Assembly (NCBI GenBank): GCA_011947345.1
Contig: JAAVTG010000586.1
Span: 186,001 to 250,000, forward strand
Reading direction: 5' to 3'
DNA length: 64,000 nucleotides
Source: Phytophthora quininea
Taxonomy: Eukaryota > Oomycota > Peronosporomycetes > Peronosporales > Peronosporaceae
Shown in pieces: positions 20,501-30,650 of the stretch. Numbering within the stretch: the stretch's first letter is position 1; each line of letters begins with the position of its first letter. Both the position numbers and the translations under genes were made by a program. The notes below the pieces were generated by a model. That model made no database searches and was not told the DNA's origin. It saw only the letters and a program-made list of their open reading frames with translations.

Positions 20501-21777
20501 TCTTGGTTCGATTCTCCGTTAGCGACAGTGGTATTTCGCCCACGACATTGACGTAGACGGCGTCGGCTTCTGGGCCTCCTTTTCCAACGGGGTCTGCACT
20601 TTGTTGAGCGTCGACAAAATCTTCTCCGCGATCGCAGCAGAGTATGCGCTACGCGCCGCGGCGTCGCGCTTGGAACCGGTCAAAAGGCGAGACGGGCGGG
20701 GCTTTCGCATTAAACGTTCTTCTCGGGTCAACTGTCCACGCAGCGAGGTCCCAGAAAACAAGATTGGGTTGTTGTCATGGTTACGAGCACGCTTGCCGAA
20801 TGGCACACCGTTCTTCGTAGCTTGTTCCGTTCGCTTCCTCTCCACCACAGCGCCATTCGTTGGGTGTGCGTACGATCCAGGCACATACGGCGCCAGCGAC
20901 GGACCGGGAAATCCCCTCGTGAACGGCCGTTCAAGACCGTTCGCCAGCGCGCTCTGCGTCAAGGCCAACGCCGTCTGAGGCGTCGGCTCCACCAAGTCAC
21001 GCAGCTGGTGCGTCAGCCGCTCGAACTCCTCGAGCGAGATCGATTTCTTCTGTTTGATCGCGGCGAGTGCCGACTCCTTCGGCACGGGGAGTTGGACGTG
21101 CGTCGTCTCTGAGTGGACGAGATGCGCAGCTTCTTGGACTGCTGCGATGGGCCGGGCAGGAATACGCGCTTGTCTCCACGCTTGCGCTGCACGCGCATCA
21201 TTCCTGGACTGCGCTCCTCGCTGGCTCCGCTCTCTCGGGACGGGGAGCGATCCTTACGGACCTTCTTGTGCTTCGTGGGCGTGGGGTTTGCTCCTTCTCA
21301 GCTACAAAAGCGGGGGCGGCTCGGGTCACGGGGACGCGGGGGCAGGGGCGTCCATCTCGTCGTCCTCTGGGGTCTGCTGCTTCTCAAGAGGGGCCTCCTC
21401 AATAAAGGTCTCCTGAGAGGTCTCGTCCGTAGACTCCTGCTGGGAAGGGATCGTCTCTTCCTCAATAGAAGCCTGCTCTTGTGTCTCCATCTCCTCCTCC
21501 TCCTCCTCTCTTCAATCACTTGCTCTGTCTCTTGAGGTTGATCTTCTTCCTCCTCTTGCTCCTCGGTCTGTTCACTGACGAGCTTGTTCACTAAAGGGAG
21601 GTAGCTGGCCAGCCGAGCGAAGAAGCCTCGGCTCTCCTGCTCGTCCTCGCCCTCGCCCTCGCTCTGTGGGTCGCTCTTGTCGTGCTTCGTGTAGGGCGCG
21701 GCGGCGTCTCGTCGTCTCTGGCGCTTCTCGGCGCGGCGCTCTCCGCTGTCCAGGGGCGTCGCGGTCTCCGTCAGCAT
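17530..21777 (-). CDS. FG-repeat nucleoporin with RanBP2-type zinc finger (Nup153/Nup1-like), many frame breaks
   Basis: Coding-like minus-strand sequence starts at ATG 21777 and ends at 17530 but moves between frames at least eight times, for example near 21515 (GAG repeat), 21090, 20545, 20420, 19945, 19620 and 18600. The N-terminal part has a membrane-type amphipathic helix (FFARLASYLPLVNKLV) as in Nup1/Nup60/Nup153. A central RanBP2 zinc finger reads QWRCPSC...CPCC (about 19850-19800). Dozens of FSFG, GFG and FG repeats follow, and the protein ends with a basic RGRRILKAKTRTRR tail. This is the standard nuclear-basket FG-Nup design: a disordered FG mesh that binds importins. Low complexity makes the region prone to indel errors. 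Some apparent shifts could be introns. Intact length would be roughly 1,350-1,400 aa. Confidence 0.72.
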
Positions 21778-22582
21778 CTCGGGGGCGCAGCTAAGGGGGC
21801 GGGCGGTTTCCCAGCGAAGCTTCTCCGGCGAGGGCGCTTTTCTCTCTATGGGCTCGGCTAAAGTTGCGACAAACGTCCCAGCGGTATACTGAAACCAAGT
21901 GAAATGTTTTCCACCAATGAAAACCCTCGACGGTTTCGCGCCAGAAAGATTTTTGGCGCCAATCGCAACACTTGGTGTTTGTATGTGGTTCAAACAGTCA
22001 AAGCCTGGCCATCCGTTTCCCGGCGAGAGAAACGGCCCATGGCGAGCGCTTCAACGAGCTTTGCGGCTTCAACGAGTGCAAGTGTAGGCCGCGAAAGCGC
22101 TCCGTGTAGAATGATCAAGTGAGGGAGTAGCTGTGCCGGATGCTCCTTTGCTCGCTTTGCTGCGTTGGCAACTGGACACCCGCCACATTGCTTTGAGTCA
22201 GCAAAAGAGTCATTGTCGAGTCGCACGCAACCAGTTTCAACACTGCACTGCGCACGGTTCAGCAATTATACATATACCACGCAGATCGTGACAAGATGCG
22301 AGCACAAGGCTGCTACGATGCGGAGTCGGTCACACTTGCTTCGTCCTTGCAGCGGGTGGGGCAATGTCTTCCGAGCAAGGCATCATTGCCCCTCGAGACT
22401 TTGATGAGGATGGTTGTTCGTCGTCAATGCAGGGGCAGACCAAATAGGGCAATGATCAGCACCGCCAAAAGCTATTCGAGCAGCAGGCGCGCGACGAGTC
22501 AAGCGCAAAGTTGCCGTTGAGCAAATAAAGGATTAAAATCAAGGTCGGTTGCTGTTCGTCAACGCTATCTACTGCCCCTCGT
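21778..22582. other. Intergenic region 5' of the nucleoporin
   Basis: About 800 bp. The nucleoporin frame stays open upstream to 21993 without recognisable content. Around 22358-22390 the 9-mer GGGGCAATG is followed by its complement CATTGCCCC about 17 bp later, a weak hairpin. No gene could be supported. Confidence 0.35.
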
Positions 22583-23518
22583 TCAGCTGGTCGAAGATAG
22601 TGCCTCCTTGAGAGCGTTGACGACCCGTTCAGGGTGCTCCAAGTGTGGGTAGTGACCTCCGTCCTCGTCTTGAAAGAGCTGAGCGTGTGGGGCTGCTGTC
22701 GTAAGCCATTTGAGCTCGGCGTCAAAGTCGGCGTAGTCGGGGTCCTGGCGACCGAAGAACGCGAGGACCGGCAGCTCGGGGTACGACCCAAGCTCGGCGA
22801 CTGCAGAAGCGACGGCGATCTTCGGGGCTCGGACAAAGCGTCCGACATTGATGATGTTGCTTGATTCCGCCTTCAAGTGAGTCCTCAGGATCTCGAGCTC
22901 CTCTTCAAAGTCGTCTGGTTTGTTGACCGGGAAAAGCGTCTTGTAGTACGTCGTCCAGAACCACGCAGCGTACAGCGGACGGAACAGCAGATGCGAGAGC
23001 GGTCGGAACCAAGAGTCCATCGGGGAGTCGCGCAGAATAGGCCCAAGCAGCAGCAGCGCTCGGATGTGAGGACCAGATGTCGCCTTCTTGGCAGCAACAG
23101 CGGACAGTACCATGGACCCAGCACTGAGCGAGTTGCCCAGCAGCACAAAGCTGCAGGTCGGGTCGGCAGTGCTCAACTGATCGATCAAGCGCGTCGCGTC
23201 GTCCGCGCACGATTCAGGAGAGTATGCTCTGTAGCTCTTGTCTGCCTCATCTTGGAAGCTGGACGAATCGCCAAAGCCTCGCAGGTCACCGACGAGTACT
23301 CGGAACCCAAATCGGTCATGGAGGAGCGGGGCAATGAGGCGGTACTGGCGTCGAGTGTCGCCGATACCTGGCAGGCAGATGGCGACCGTAGTGCCGGCCT
23401 TGGCGTCCGGACGAGAGTCTTCGAAGAAGACGTGGCTGGTAGAGGTCACGTGCAAGAGGAGGTCGGTGGACGAGGCGAAAACTCGAGGGATCGTGGTCGC
23501 GGGGCGAGGAGCAGTCAT
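22583..23518 (-). CDS. Alpha/beta-hydrolase (lysophospholipase/epoxide-hydrolase-like)
   Basis: 311 aa, single exon, ATG at 23518. The fold markers are in order: CLPGIGDTRRQY (oxyanion strand-loop), FRVLVGDLRGFGDSS, the nucleophile elbow LLGNSLSAG with Ser at the expected place, FFGRQDPDYADF carrying the acid, and DGGHYPHLEHPERV with the catalytic histidine. No signal peptide, so a cytosolic soluble enzyme is likely. The substrate cannot be read from the sequence; small ester or lipid substrates are usual. The frame is clean, unlike both neighbours. Confidence 0.78.
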   Translation of the reverse strand: MTAPRPATTIPRVFASSTDLLLHVTSTSHVFFEDSRPDAKAGTTVAICLPGIGDTRRQYRLIAPLLHDRFGFRVLVGDLRGFGDSSSFQDEADKSYRAYSPESCADDATRLIDQLSTADPTCSFVLLGNSLSAGSMVLSAVAAKKATSGPHIRALLLLGPILRDSPMDSWFRPLSHLLFRPLYAAWFWTTYYKTLFPVNKPDDFEEELEILRTHLKAESSNIINVGRFVRAPKIAVASAVAELGSYPELPVLAFFGRQDPDYADFDAELKWLTTAAPHAQLFQDEDGGHYPHLEHPERVVNALKEALSSTS

Positions 23519-23649
23519 TGTTGCTGTTGTCGTGTGTAGTGCGAGGTGCGAGGTGAATTTGAAAGTGAGCCAAGGAGAAGCGCGGAATGGACGCAGTCAA
23601 CAACTTTGATTGCGCTGTTAGATACCGCCGTAATCGGAGATGGGTTCAG

Positions 23650-23985
23650 TTAAGTATTACTTCTACAAAGCAAGCACTGCTGTACAAGCATTTCAGCGCT
23701 TTGCCGAACGCACTCAGCGCTGCCCTCAACAACCGAGTTGAGCCAGTCGATAGCAGTCGAGACGCGCGAGTACACGGAAGAGTAGCCCCGCCCCTCCGCA
23801 ATGGAACCCCCAGCTCGACAGACCAACGAGGACGTTGTCAGCGTCTCTACTGCCGTTTTCCAGGACGAGAGGGCTGCCCTGGTCTCCAAACGCACGCATC
23901 CTTGTTGGCGCTTCCGCCAGCACAAACGTCCGTGACACCGGCATCGTCAATATCGAGGACCTTGGTACAGTCCACGCTCACCCCT
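23650..23985 (-). pseudogene. Trypsin-like / glucanase-inhibitor-protein (GIP)-type relic
   Basis: Three minus-strand frames carry consecutive pieces of an S1 peptidase C-terminal half: DVCAGGSANKDACV (about 23935-23900), then GDQGSPLVLENG and NVLVGLSSWG, then GYSSVYSRVSTAIDWLNSVV to the stop at 23650. Only the C-terminal third or so is present; no N-terminal part or signal was found upstream. The position of the catalytic Ser in the usual GDSGGP motif is Gln here (GDQGSP), so even an intact form would be proteolytically dead. Loss of catalytic residues is the hallmark of Phytophthora GIPs, which bind plant endoglucanases. Two frame breaks plus truncation make a real pseudogene likely. Confidence 0.6.
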
Positions 23986-24542
23986 GCAGCTCGTAAGAGA
24001 ACTCGCAGCAGTGAACGGACATGTGACCATGTCTGCTGGCGAGCTAAAGCGAACTGGTCATGTCACGTTCGTTTACTGCTGGCGCGCGCTGTGGCCACAG
24101 TGAACAAAGCTGTTGTACCTGCAGCCACCGTCTAAAAGACGTTCTGTGGCGCTCTGTGTTTGCTGCGGCGATAGATCTCCACTACAACGGCAAGTCATTT
24201 GCACCTACGCCCCTGCGCTCGATACATACAACCTAACAGACGAGGATTCTCCACACTGGAGGTGAGAAGATCGACGACTACATCCTGTCGCCCACACTGA
24301 AGCTGAATATATGTCTTCTGTCGTTATCAGGGTATCTACACACTTGTTGAATTAATGCCATTTCGTTTCAAGGTGATGGTTCTACTACTAGTACGTCGAT
24401 TTCGTTCGAGTTGCCATAAAGCGGTTGGACTCCAACCGCTTTTCTTTGCTTGGAGAGACGCAATGAAAATCTCTTGAATGTCTTGAATAGCAACTAAAAC
24501 CGAAGAGGCACCTTGACCAGCAAAGATATGTATTTACACACC
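23986..24542. other. Intergenic region upstream of the lectin gene
   Basis: About 560 bp. It contains the perfect palindrome at 24418-24442 and otherwise no recognised feature. It presumably holds the promoter of the lectin gene. Confidence 0.35.
24418..24442. repeat. Perfect 12-bp inverted repeat with 1-bp centre
   Basis: AAAGCGGTTGGA, then C, then TCCAACCGCTTT. The arms match 12 of 12. It lies about 100 bp upstream of the lectin gene start. It could be a dimeric transcription-factor site, a hairpin in the transcript or a 3' signal of something lost. Confidence 0.6.
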
Positions 24543-27376
24543 ATGGCATCCCACCGCCACGCCACCACTGCCGCTGCGTTGCCAACTTCTCGATGCTCTC
24601 TGAGACCACATCTCGTGGTTGTGGTGCTGATGGTTCTGATACGCTTCATGGCAGCCACAGCTCCACGCATGATGAACTCCATCGCTCGTACGTTTGCAAT
24701 CGACGCATATTCGCAATGCACCATTCACTGATGCGCTGGTTGCTTAGTGAAATGGGATTTTGACGACGGCCGCAACGGTTGGGCACAGTCCACGCCACTC
24801 GAGATGGGAGTCCAAGTCGACGCAGGCGACGGACAGTTGCGTGGTGTGGTGCTCAAGAGCGGCGATCCGACGTTAGCGTACGTGGACTCGCCGGAATTGC
24901 GCGTGTACGTGGGAGCCGATGAGCGAGACACCCTCGTCTTCCGCATGAAATATCTGGGTCAGTGCAACCTCGCCATGGTATCACTAGAGCGAGGTCCATC
25001 TGAGCCAACGGCGTGGCCTGGAGACGACCCACGTGAGATGAATGATCCCACTCGAATTCCGTTCGAACTCCACGCCAAAGCGCTAGAGCAAGACGATATC
25101 TACTTAATTCCCGTGTGGAAACACATGACGGGCGTGGTCCGAAGAGTGCGTTTCCATCCGTGTGTGTCAAATGTCGGCACCACCGGCCAGAGTTTCTCGA
25201 TCGACTGGATCGCTTTCACCAAGGCTCCTGTCGTGTCGAAGGTTCGAGGCTGCATCGACAAGTACTTTGACCACAACCACCACCCAAACGACGGCGATGC
25301 AGACGCACATCTCAATTGCACGGAAACAGAACGCTGGACCAACGGATTCCATCACAACTCTGCAGCAGTCTGCTCGCCGATGGATCTTCCTCGTGCGTCA
25401 ACTTACAATTGTGCTCGTGACGGTGGCGAATTACTTTCGATCTCTGGGAAACATTTCGGCGCCTCGGATGCGGTGGTCACGATCGACGGTGTCGAATGCC
25501 TTGATATTGTTCACACTGTACCGGAGGAAGAGCTGCTATGCCGACTGCCTCCCGCGGCCCAGAGTTGGCTGGAGAACCCTACATACCCATCGGTAGTTCG
25601 CGTCCATAATGGTCGGTTGCTCGGGTTGTTCGACGAGGTCCCTTGTTGTCGTACGCTGCTCCAGTTAGCGCGCCACCCACTCCAGTCATCTCAAATGTAG
25701 CAACACACGCACTTGATGTGAACTGGCAAGCACCTGACAGTGTCTGGGAAAGCATGACTGTCACCGGATACCACGTCGCCTGGAAAAACTGCTCGGATGA
25801 TGATTTTTCGTCCGAGAACGTTGTCATCGTGGGAAATGTGACGTCCACCACCCTTATCGGCCTTGATAGTTCCACGAGCTACCAGGTCAAAGTGACCCCG
25901 CTGACTGAAAACCAATGGAAATGGTCAACCCAGTGGCAAGACATCGACTTGTACGGCCGCCGACCCATTCTACCAGCTGCAGTGGTTGGCGTTGATTCGC
26001 CCGTATCGTCGTGTGTGACGACACTGACACTAGGTAAGTCTCCATCGTGAGTTGTATTGGAATCGAAGATTCACTTGTGGTGATGCCCCCACAGAGTTTA
26101 GCTTCCCTCAATTCAGCGCTCGCCTGCTGACAAACCTAAGTGCGCTTCCTTCTGCAGTCGCATTGCAAACACTCCCCACCCTTGGGCCCACAGGCGAAGT
26201 GGGTGACCAAGGCCACTTTGGGCTGTACGTGAATGGCGACGCGAACGTAAGGCTTGTGATCACACTTGCATTCCTCGACTTAACCTCTCGAATTGTGGCT
26301 TGGTCACAGGTGCAGAATTGCAATGCCTCGGTATCGTGTTGTGACGGCTTTGACGATACAGGATCCAATGCAGCAACCACGTCGTGTTCGTACGTGTGCT
26401 ATGTCAGCGAAAACCGTGGCGCCTTGTACGTCAACGGATCAACAACCCGGTCATTGGCCACGAACGCATTAACAGCCCTGCCTAGCCCAGCAAAGAAAGT
26501 ATATGTGTCAAGTCCGCAGGAGCCAAGTGGCGGTGCTCCAATCTCGATGGCTTGTGGAAACACGTTGCGGTTAACGACATCGCAGCCTTTACTCACGGGG
26601 GCTGCGTGGTATCCGAGACAAATGAACGTCCGTGAAGGTTTTACCACCTCGTTCACATTTCAAGCAGCCAATCCCTCAACAGTGTGTCGAGTCATGGACA
26701 ATGTGCACACCAACTGCCGTTCGCGTGGTGGTGACGGGTTCGCCTTTGTAGTCCAGAACGATGCTCAACAGGAACTTGCGTTGGGTGTTGGTGGCATGGG
26801 TCTTGGCTACGGAGGGCTTCAGAACTCGCTCGTGGTGGAGTTTGACACGTGGTACAACCCCGAGCTCATGGATGTGTACGAAAACCACATTAGCGTGCAT
26901 GTCAGTGGAAACGGAGGCACGGTGCAGCCCAACCACACGCATTCGCTTGGATCCACCAGCAAACTGCCAGAGCTGACCGAGGACATCCACACTGCACAGA
27001 TCACGTACGACCCCAACCTTGATGAAACCATGTACGTCTCCTCGCGTGTCTTGAGAATAGCACTAATGATTCCCGGGTGTCGATGTAGGCTCTTCGACGA
27101 ATCCTTCACGGCTAGCACTCTAGCAGGAGATTTTTCTCCACTGGCGCCTGGCGCTCAGGAGTTGGCTTACTTTCCGTTTACTTGGACGACTTGAACAGCC
27201 CCGTGCTGACGGTGCCTCTACGAATTGAAAGCACCATCGAACTCTATCACGGACGCGCATGGGTGGGCTTTACGGGTTCCACTGGAACAACTGCATGGCA
27301 AACCCTTGAGATTTTGTCGTGGGACTTCCAGTCGCTCAGGCGCAACATCATCTTCACCCCGCCGGTCGAGGCTTAA
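24543..27376 (+). CDS. Secreted IPT/TIG - fibronectin III - L-type lectin protein
   Basis: Exons: 24543-24687, 24748-26033, 26095-27031 and 27089-27376, with introns of 57-61 nt. The N-terminus holds a hydrophobic segment (HLVVVVLMVLIRFMAATA) that acts as signal peptide or anchor. An N-terminal beta domain (WDFDDGRNGW) follows, then a cysteine-containing linker, an IPT/TIG-like domain (GGELLSISGKHFGASDAVVT), a fibronectin type III domain (PPTPVISNVATHALDVNW) and a legume-type (L-type) lectin domain (GDGFAFVVQND, LVVEFDTWYNPE, GRAWVGFTGSTG, ILSWDF). Two one-base losses, near 25640 and 27170, break the frame, so the present sequence is not contiguous. Intact length would be about 885 aa. An extracellular or cell-surface carbohydrate-binding role is likely. 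Confidence 0.74.
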
Positions 27377-27740
27377 GTGCACCATCCTAAAGTAGTAGAG
27401 CAGCAAAATGTCAGCAACAGTAGTCCAACAGAAATGGAGACGAACGGTACAGTAGCAGATGACTTTGAACATGCACTCGCGTGTATTCTTTCACCCTCCT
27501 CGGTATTCCTGATCTCTTTTCTTCACTCGGTGCGTGCGTAGGCGTCTTGCTTGCTCACGAATCTAATAAGTATTTGGTTCCGGCTGCAAGAGCCAAAACA
27601 GGAAACGAAGCGGCAAATTCGTTCCGCTCCATCTCGAACTGCCATATCCATCCATACGATTTCTCCACGCTCCCAACGGCATTCCAATCCAAACCGTAAG
27701 AGCCTCCAACAGTCTCACAGTCCGTCTCCAGGACTGGCTT
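27377..27740. other. Convergent intergenic region
   Basis: About 360 bp between the lectin and coronin stops. Small open frames only; no feature recognised. Confidence 0.35.
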
Positions 27741-29136
27741 TTAGTACGAAATGCCGTTCTCACGCAGCAGCTTCTCGAGGTGCGCAATTCGTGAGTTGGC
27801 CGTCTCCAGCTCGGCCTTCAGTTTGCCTTCGGGCGTGTTGTCCGTCTTGCCGCCACCGCGTGCAAAGCGTGCAACACGCGCAGCAATGCCAGCACCCACC
27901 GTGTTCGACTTCGATGCGGAGCGTGCGCGCTTGCCATCGTTGGTAATCTTTCCCTGCATCTCGGGACGCAGCGACATCATTACCGGCGAGTTGTCGGCGC
28001 CGCCCACCCAGTCGTCGGCAGTCATCGAGGGAATACCGGCGTACGTGTCGGGGAAAATATCGTCCTGGAAGGCATCCGACTTACGTGGAACGAACACATG
28101 CAGCGGCTCGATCGCGTTCGACGTAAGTTTGAGCAGACGCGCAGTCTCGCACTTCATAATGTCACATCCGCGCTTAGGGATCATTGCCATACCCTTCGCA
28201 GACGTCGTCGAGCGGTACTCGCTGATGGGGAACGCGAACGGCTCGCCCTCCGACATTTCGTAGTAGCGAATGTTACCGTCGCCCTTACCACACAGGTACA
28301 GCAGGTTCGTGTCCGGGTCGTAGAACGGCATGATGACGCCGGCAGCCTGGTCAATGTCGACCTTCTTGAGCTCCTTGTCGAGGTTGCGAGGATCCCACAC
28401 CTTGAACTGGCGCTGGCTCTGACGCGTAAATCCAACCGTCACGAACGTTTCCTTACTGCCGAGGAAGCTCATCTTGACGCTCTTGGTGCCCATGTGGGCG
28501 TTCTCCTTCTGAGCAGCAACTTGTCCGGAGCGCGCGTCATACAGTCGCACGACCTTGTCCTTGCAGGTCGTGGCCAGCAGGCTGCCCGTCCAGCTCCAGG
28601 CTAAGTCCTGGATAAGGTTCTCGCCATGCTCCTCCATCTTGACGATCTCCGACCCCTTTTCAATGTCCCACAGACGTACCGAGAAGTCCGCGGACGTACT
28701 GGCCAGCACGTTGTTGGCTGTGGGGTGGAACTTGATCAGCGTCACCTTGCGGCCGTGTCCGGACAAGTCCACGAGGGGTCTACGCACGTCTCAGCAAGTC
28801 CCCCTCGGGGATGCCCCAGACCTTGATGGTGGTGTCGTCCGACGCCGAGGCGATCAGGTGCTCGTGGAACGGGTTGAAGTCCATGTCCAGGATGGCGCCG
28901 CGGTGGCCAGAGATGAGCGGGAAGTCCGGGTCGAACTTGCCCACCTTGTCATAGGGCACGACGGCCATGGCGCCTCCGCCGGCCTGGATGGACACGGCGA
29001 AGAACTTGGTGTTACCCTTGATGTAGTTCTGCTCGCCTGTGGCCGTGGCCAGGCGCACGTTCGTGTAGCACGACTCGAGCTTGGCAGGCTCGATGTACAC
29101 GTGCCGGAATTTGCTCTGGCGCACAAAGTGACTCAT
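27741..29136 (-). CDS. Coronin (actin-binding WD-repeat protein), one frame break
   Basis: Start ATG at 29136: MSHFVRQSKFRHVY, the conserved coronin start (VRxSKFRHV). WD blades follow: HRGAILDMDFNPFHEHLIAS with IKVWGIPEG, then SGHGRKVTLIKFHP, LASTSADFSVRLWD and VRLYDARSG. The family-typical FVTVGFTRQSQRQFKVWDPR and the conserved RYYEMS follow, and the protein ends in a short coiled coil (ELETANSRIAHLEKLLRENG) that trimerises coronins. About 465 aa. Near 28790 the frame shifts by one base between IPEGD and RRPLVDLSGH, in the middle of blade 2; this break fits one extra or two missing bases. Coronin regulates Arp2/3 and cofilin at the actin cortex. Confidence 0.88.
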
Positions 29137-29631
29137 CTTGGACTGGCAGGGGAGCAGGGCGAGGACTGCAGACACAGCAACAGTAAAATATTAGTAAAAA
29201 TAGCAAACACTGCAGCATGTGCTCCCCAGACACCAAAGTGCGCGTATCTGCGCCCTTATGTCGCGTGTTGCGGCGGGGAGAGCGACGCGTTCGAAGCGCA
29301 CAGCAACATGCAGACGGGGTGTAGACGACTGCATCTGCGTGCGGGGACGCTCCTGTGTCTGGGAGGGTATCAGGGAAGCGCAGCGACTCACCTCGGTGTC
29401 CTCTTGAGCTTTTTCTTCTTGAATATGTCAGGGGAGACTGTGAACCGCGGATTCACAAAATAGCGACGGCCAAATAACCTTGCTGAAAAAACCTCAGATT
29501 TGAAGTCGTAATCGATGTGGGCCAGTAAAGTAAGGTGACCGGACTGGTCTGATGCTTTCAGTAGACCTCGTTTACAGACTCAGATAAGGACCATACACAC
29601 GAAATCGAAACCACTTTTCTTTTTCGCTTGG
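29137..29631. promoter_or_regulatory. Divergent promoter region of coronin and TRAX-like genes
   Basis: About 495 bp with no credible coding. The coronin frame continues upstream to 29175 after an acceptor-like sequence, so a 5' UTR intron is possible. Confidence 0.35.
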
Positions 29632-30595
29632 ATGAAGCGCTTGCGCTCAAGTGACGCCGACATGGCCGACGCTAACGCCGCACTGCTCACGCAGCAGGAC
29701 TTCCTGGACATGAACAACGGTGCATACGCCAACGATGGTCTCATTACGAATGTCATTTTCACTGACGTAAACTACGCTAGAGATGCACGAGTACGACGAG
29801 ACGCGCGAGAAGATCATCAAGCGGTCGAGAGAGATCCTCAAGGCCAGGTTGCGAGGCAGTAGACCGACCAATAGTATTTTTTTACTAAGGATGCTGGTGT
29901 ATTGTTTTAACTTTTATTACAGCAAGCAGGCGATCTTCGCGCTGCACCGTGCAGACCGAGTGGAAGCCTTCAAACTGTTGGCAACGGCTGAAAAGGTAGA
30001 GATGCAGTCGGCAAGACCAATTTAATTTGACTGTACAGATGGTCACGTTGTGGTTTGTGTAGGTGATCCCGGAGCTGGTGGCATTGACGGAACCGAGTCC
30101 GTCGCTGCGGGATGGGGCGCTGTCGTCGTCGCTGGAAGAGTACGCGGAGGCCAAGTGCTTCTTCCACTACTTGGACACACGTAGTTTGCTGCCTCGGAAG
30201 GACGTTCCAGTTGTCAAGACAAACGAGTATTTGGGCGGAGTGATCGACTTTACTGGAGAGCTGATGCGGTACGCGGTTGTCAAGGCCACGTCGAGAGACG
30301 TGAAGGAGGTCGAGCGCTGCAAGGCGATGGTGGAGGCCATCTCCGGAGAGCTCATCCAGTTTGACTTTAGAAATGGACCTCAACGCCGCAAGTTTGACTC
30401 GGTCAAGTACAACCTGCGCAAGCTGGAGGTGAGGCGGTGTTGACCTGGTGGGACGGCTAGACATATCATTATCACTGTGTGTGGCTACAGAATACGCTGT
30501 ATGAGCTGTCGCTGGTCACGAACTCCGGGTTAACATTGCAAGCACACTCAGTGCAGGAAGCGCCTGCGTCAGCATCTCGTGGCGAAGAAGATTAA
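29632..30595 (+). CDS. TSNAX: Translin-family protein, TRAX-like
   Basis: Five exons: 29632-29719, 29781-29847, 29923-29995, 30063-30428 and 30491-30595. Introns are 61, 75, 67, 66 and 62 nt-class with clear branch sites, and the product is 232 aa. EYDETREKIIKRSREI and SKQAIFALHRA in the first helices, SSLEEYAEAKCFFHYLDTRSLL and YLGGVIDFTGELMR match TRAX (translin-associated factor X) better than translin itself. TRAX forms the C3PO octamer with translin, a ribonuclease acting in small-RNA and tRNA processing; catalytic acids sit in the LEEYAEA and DFTGELMR helices. The protein is shorter than animal TRAX (about 290 aa), mainly at the N-terminus. The first coding ATG gives MKRLRSSDAD; a second at 29662 is possible. 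No frame breaks. Confidence 0.85.
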
Positions 30596-30650
30596 TAAGT
30601 GGACTCGACGACACGGGTTTTCCAACAGTTTTCACGTGCTACGTGGATTG

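Noticed and set aside
23587..24135. 182-codon plus-strand ORF
   Set aside because: Overlaps the trypsin-like relic antisense and shows no recognisable domain.
29720..29780. Apparent frameshift in the TRAX-like gene
   Set aside because: A 61-nt GT-AG intron with a CTGAC branch-like site joins NN to EMHEYDETREK in frame, so no break is needed.
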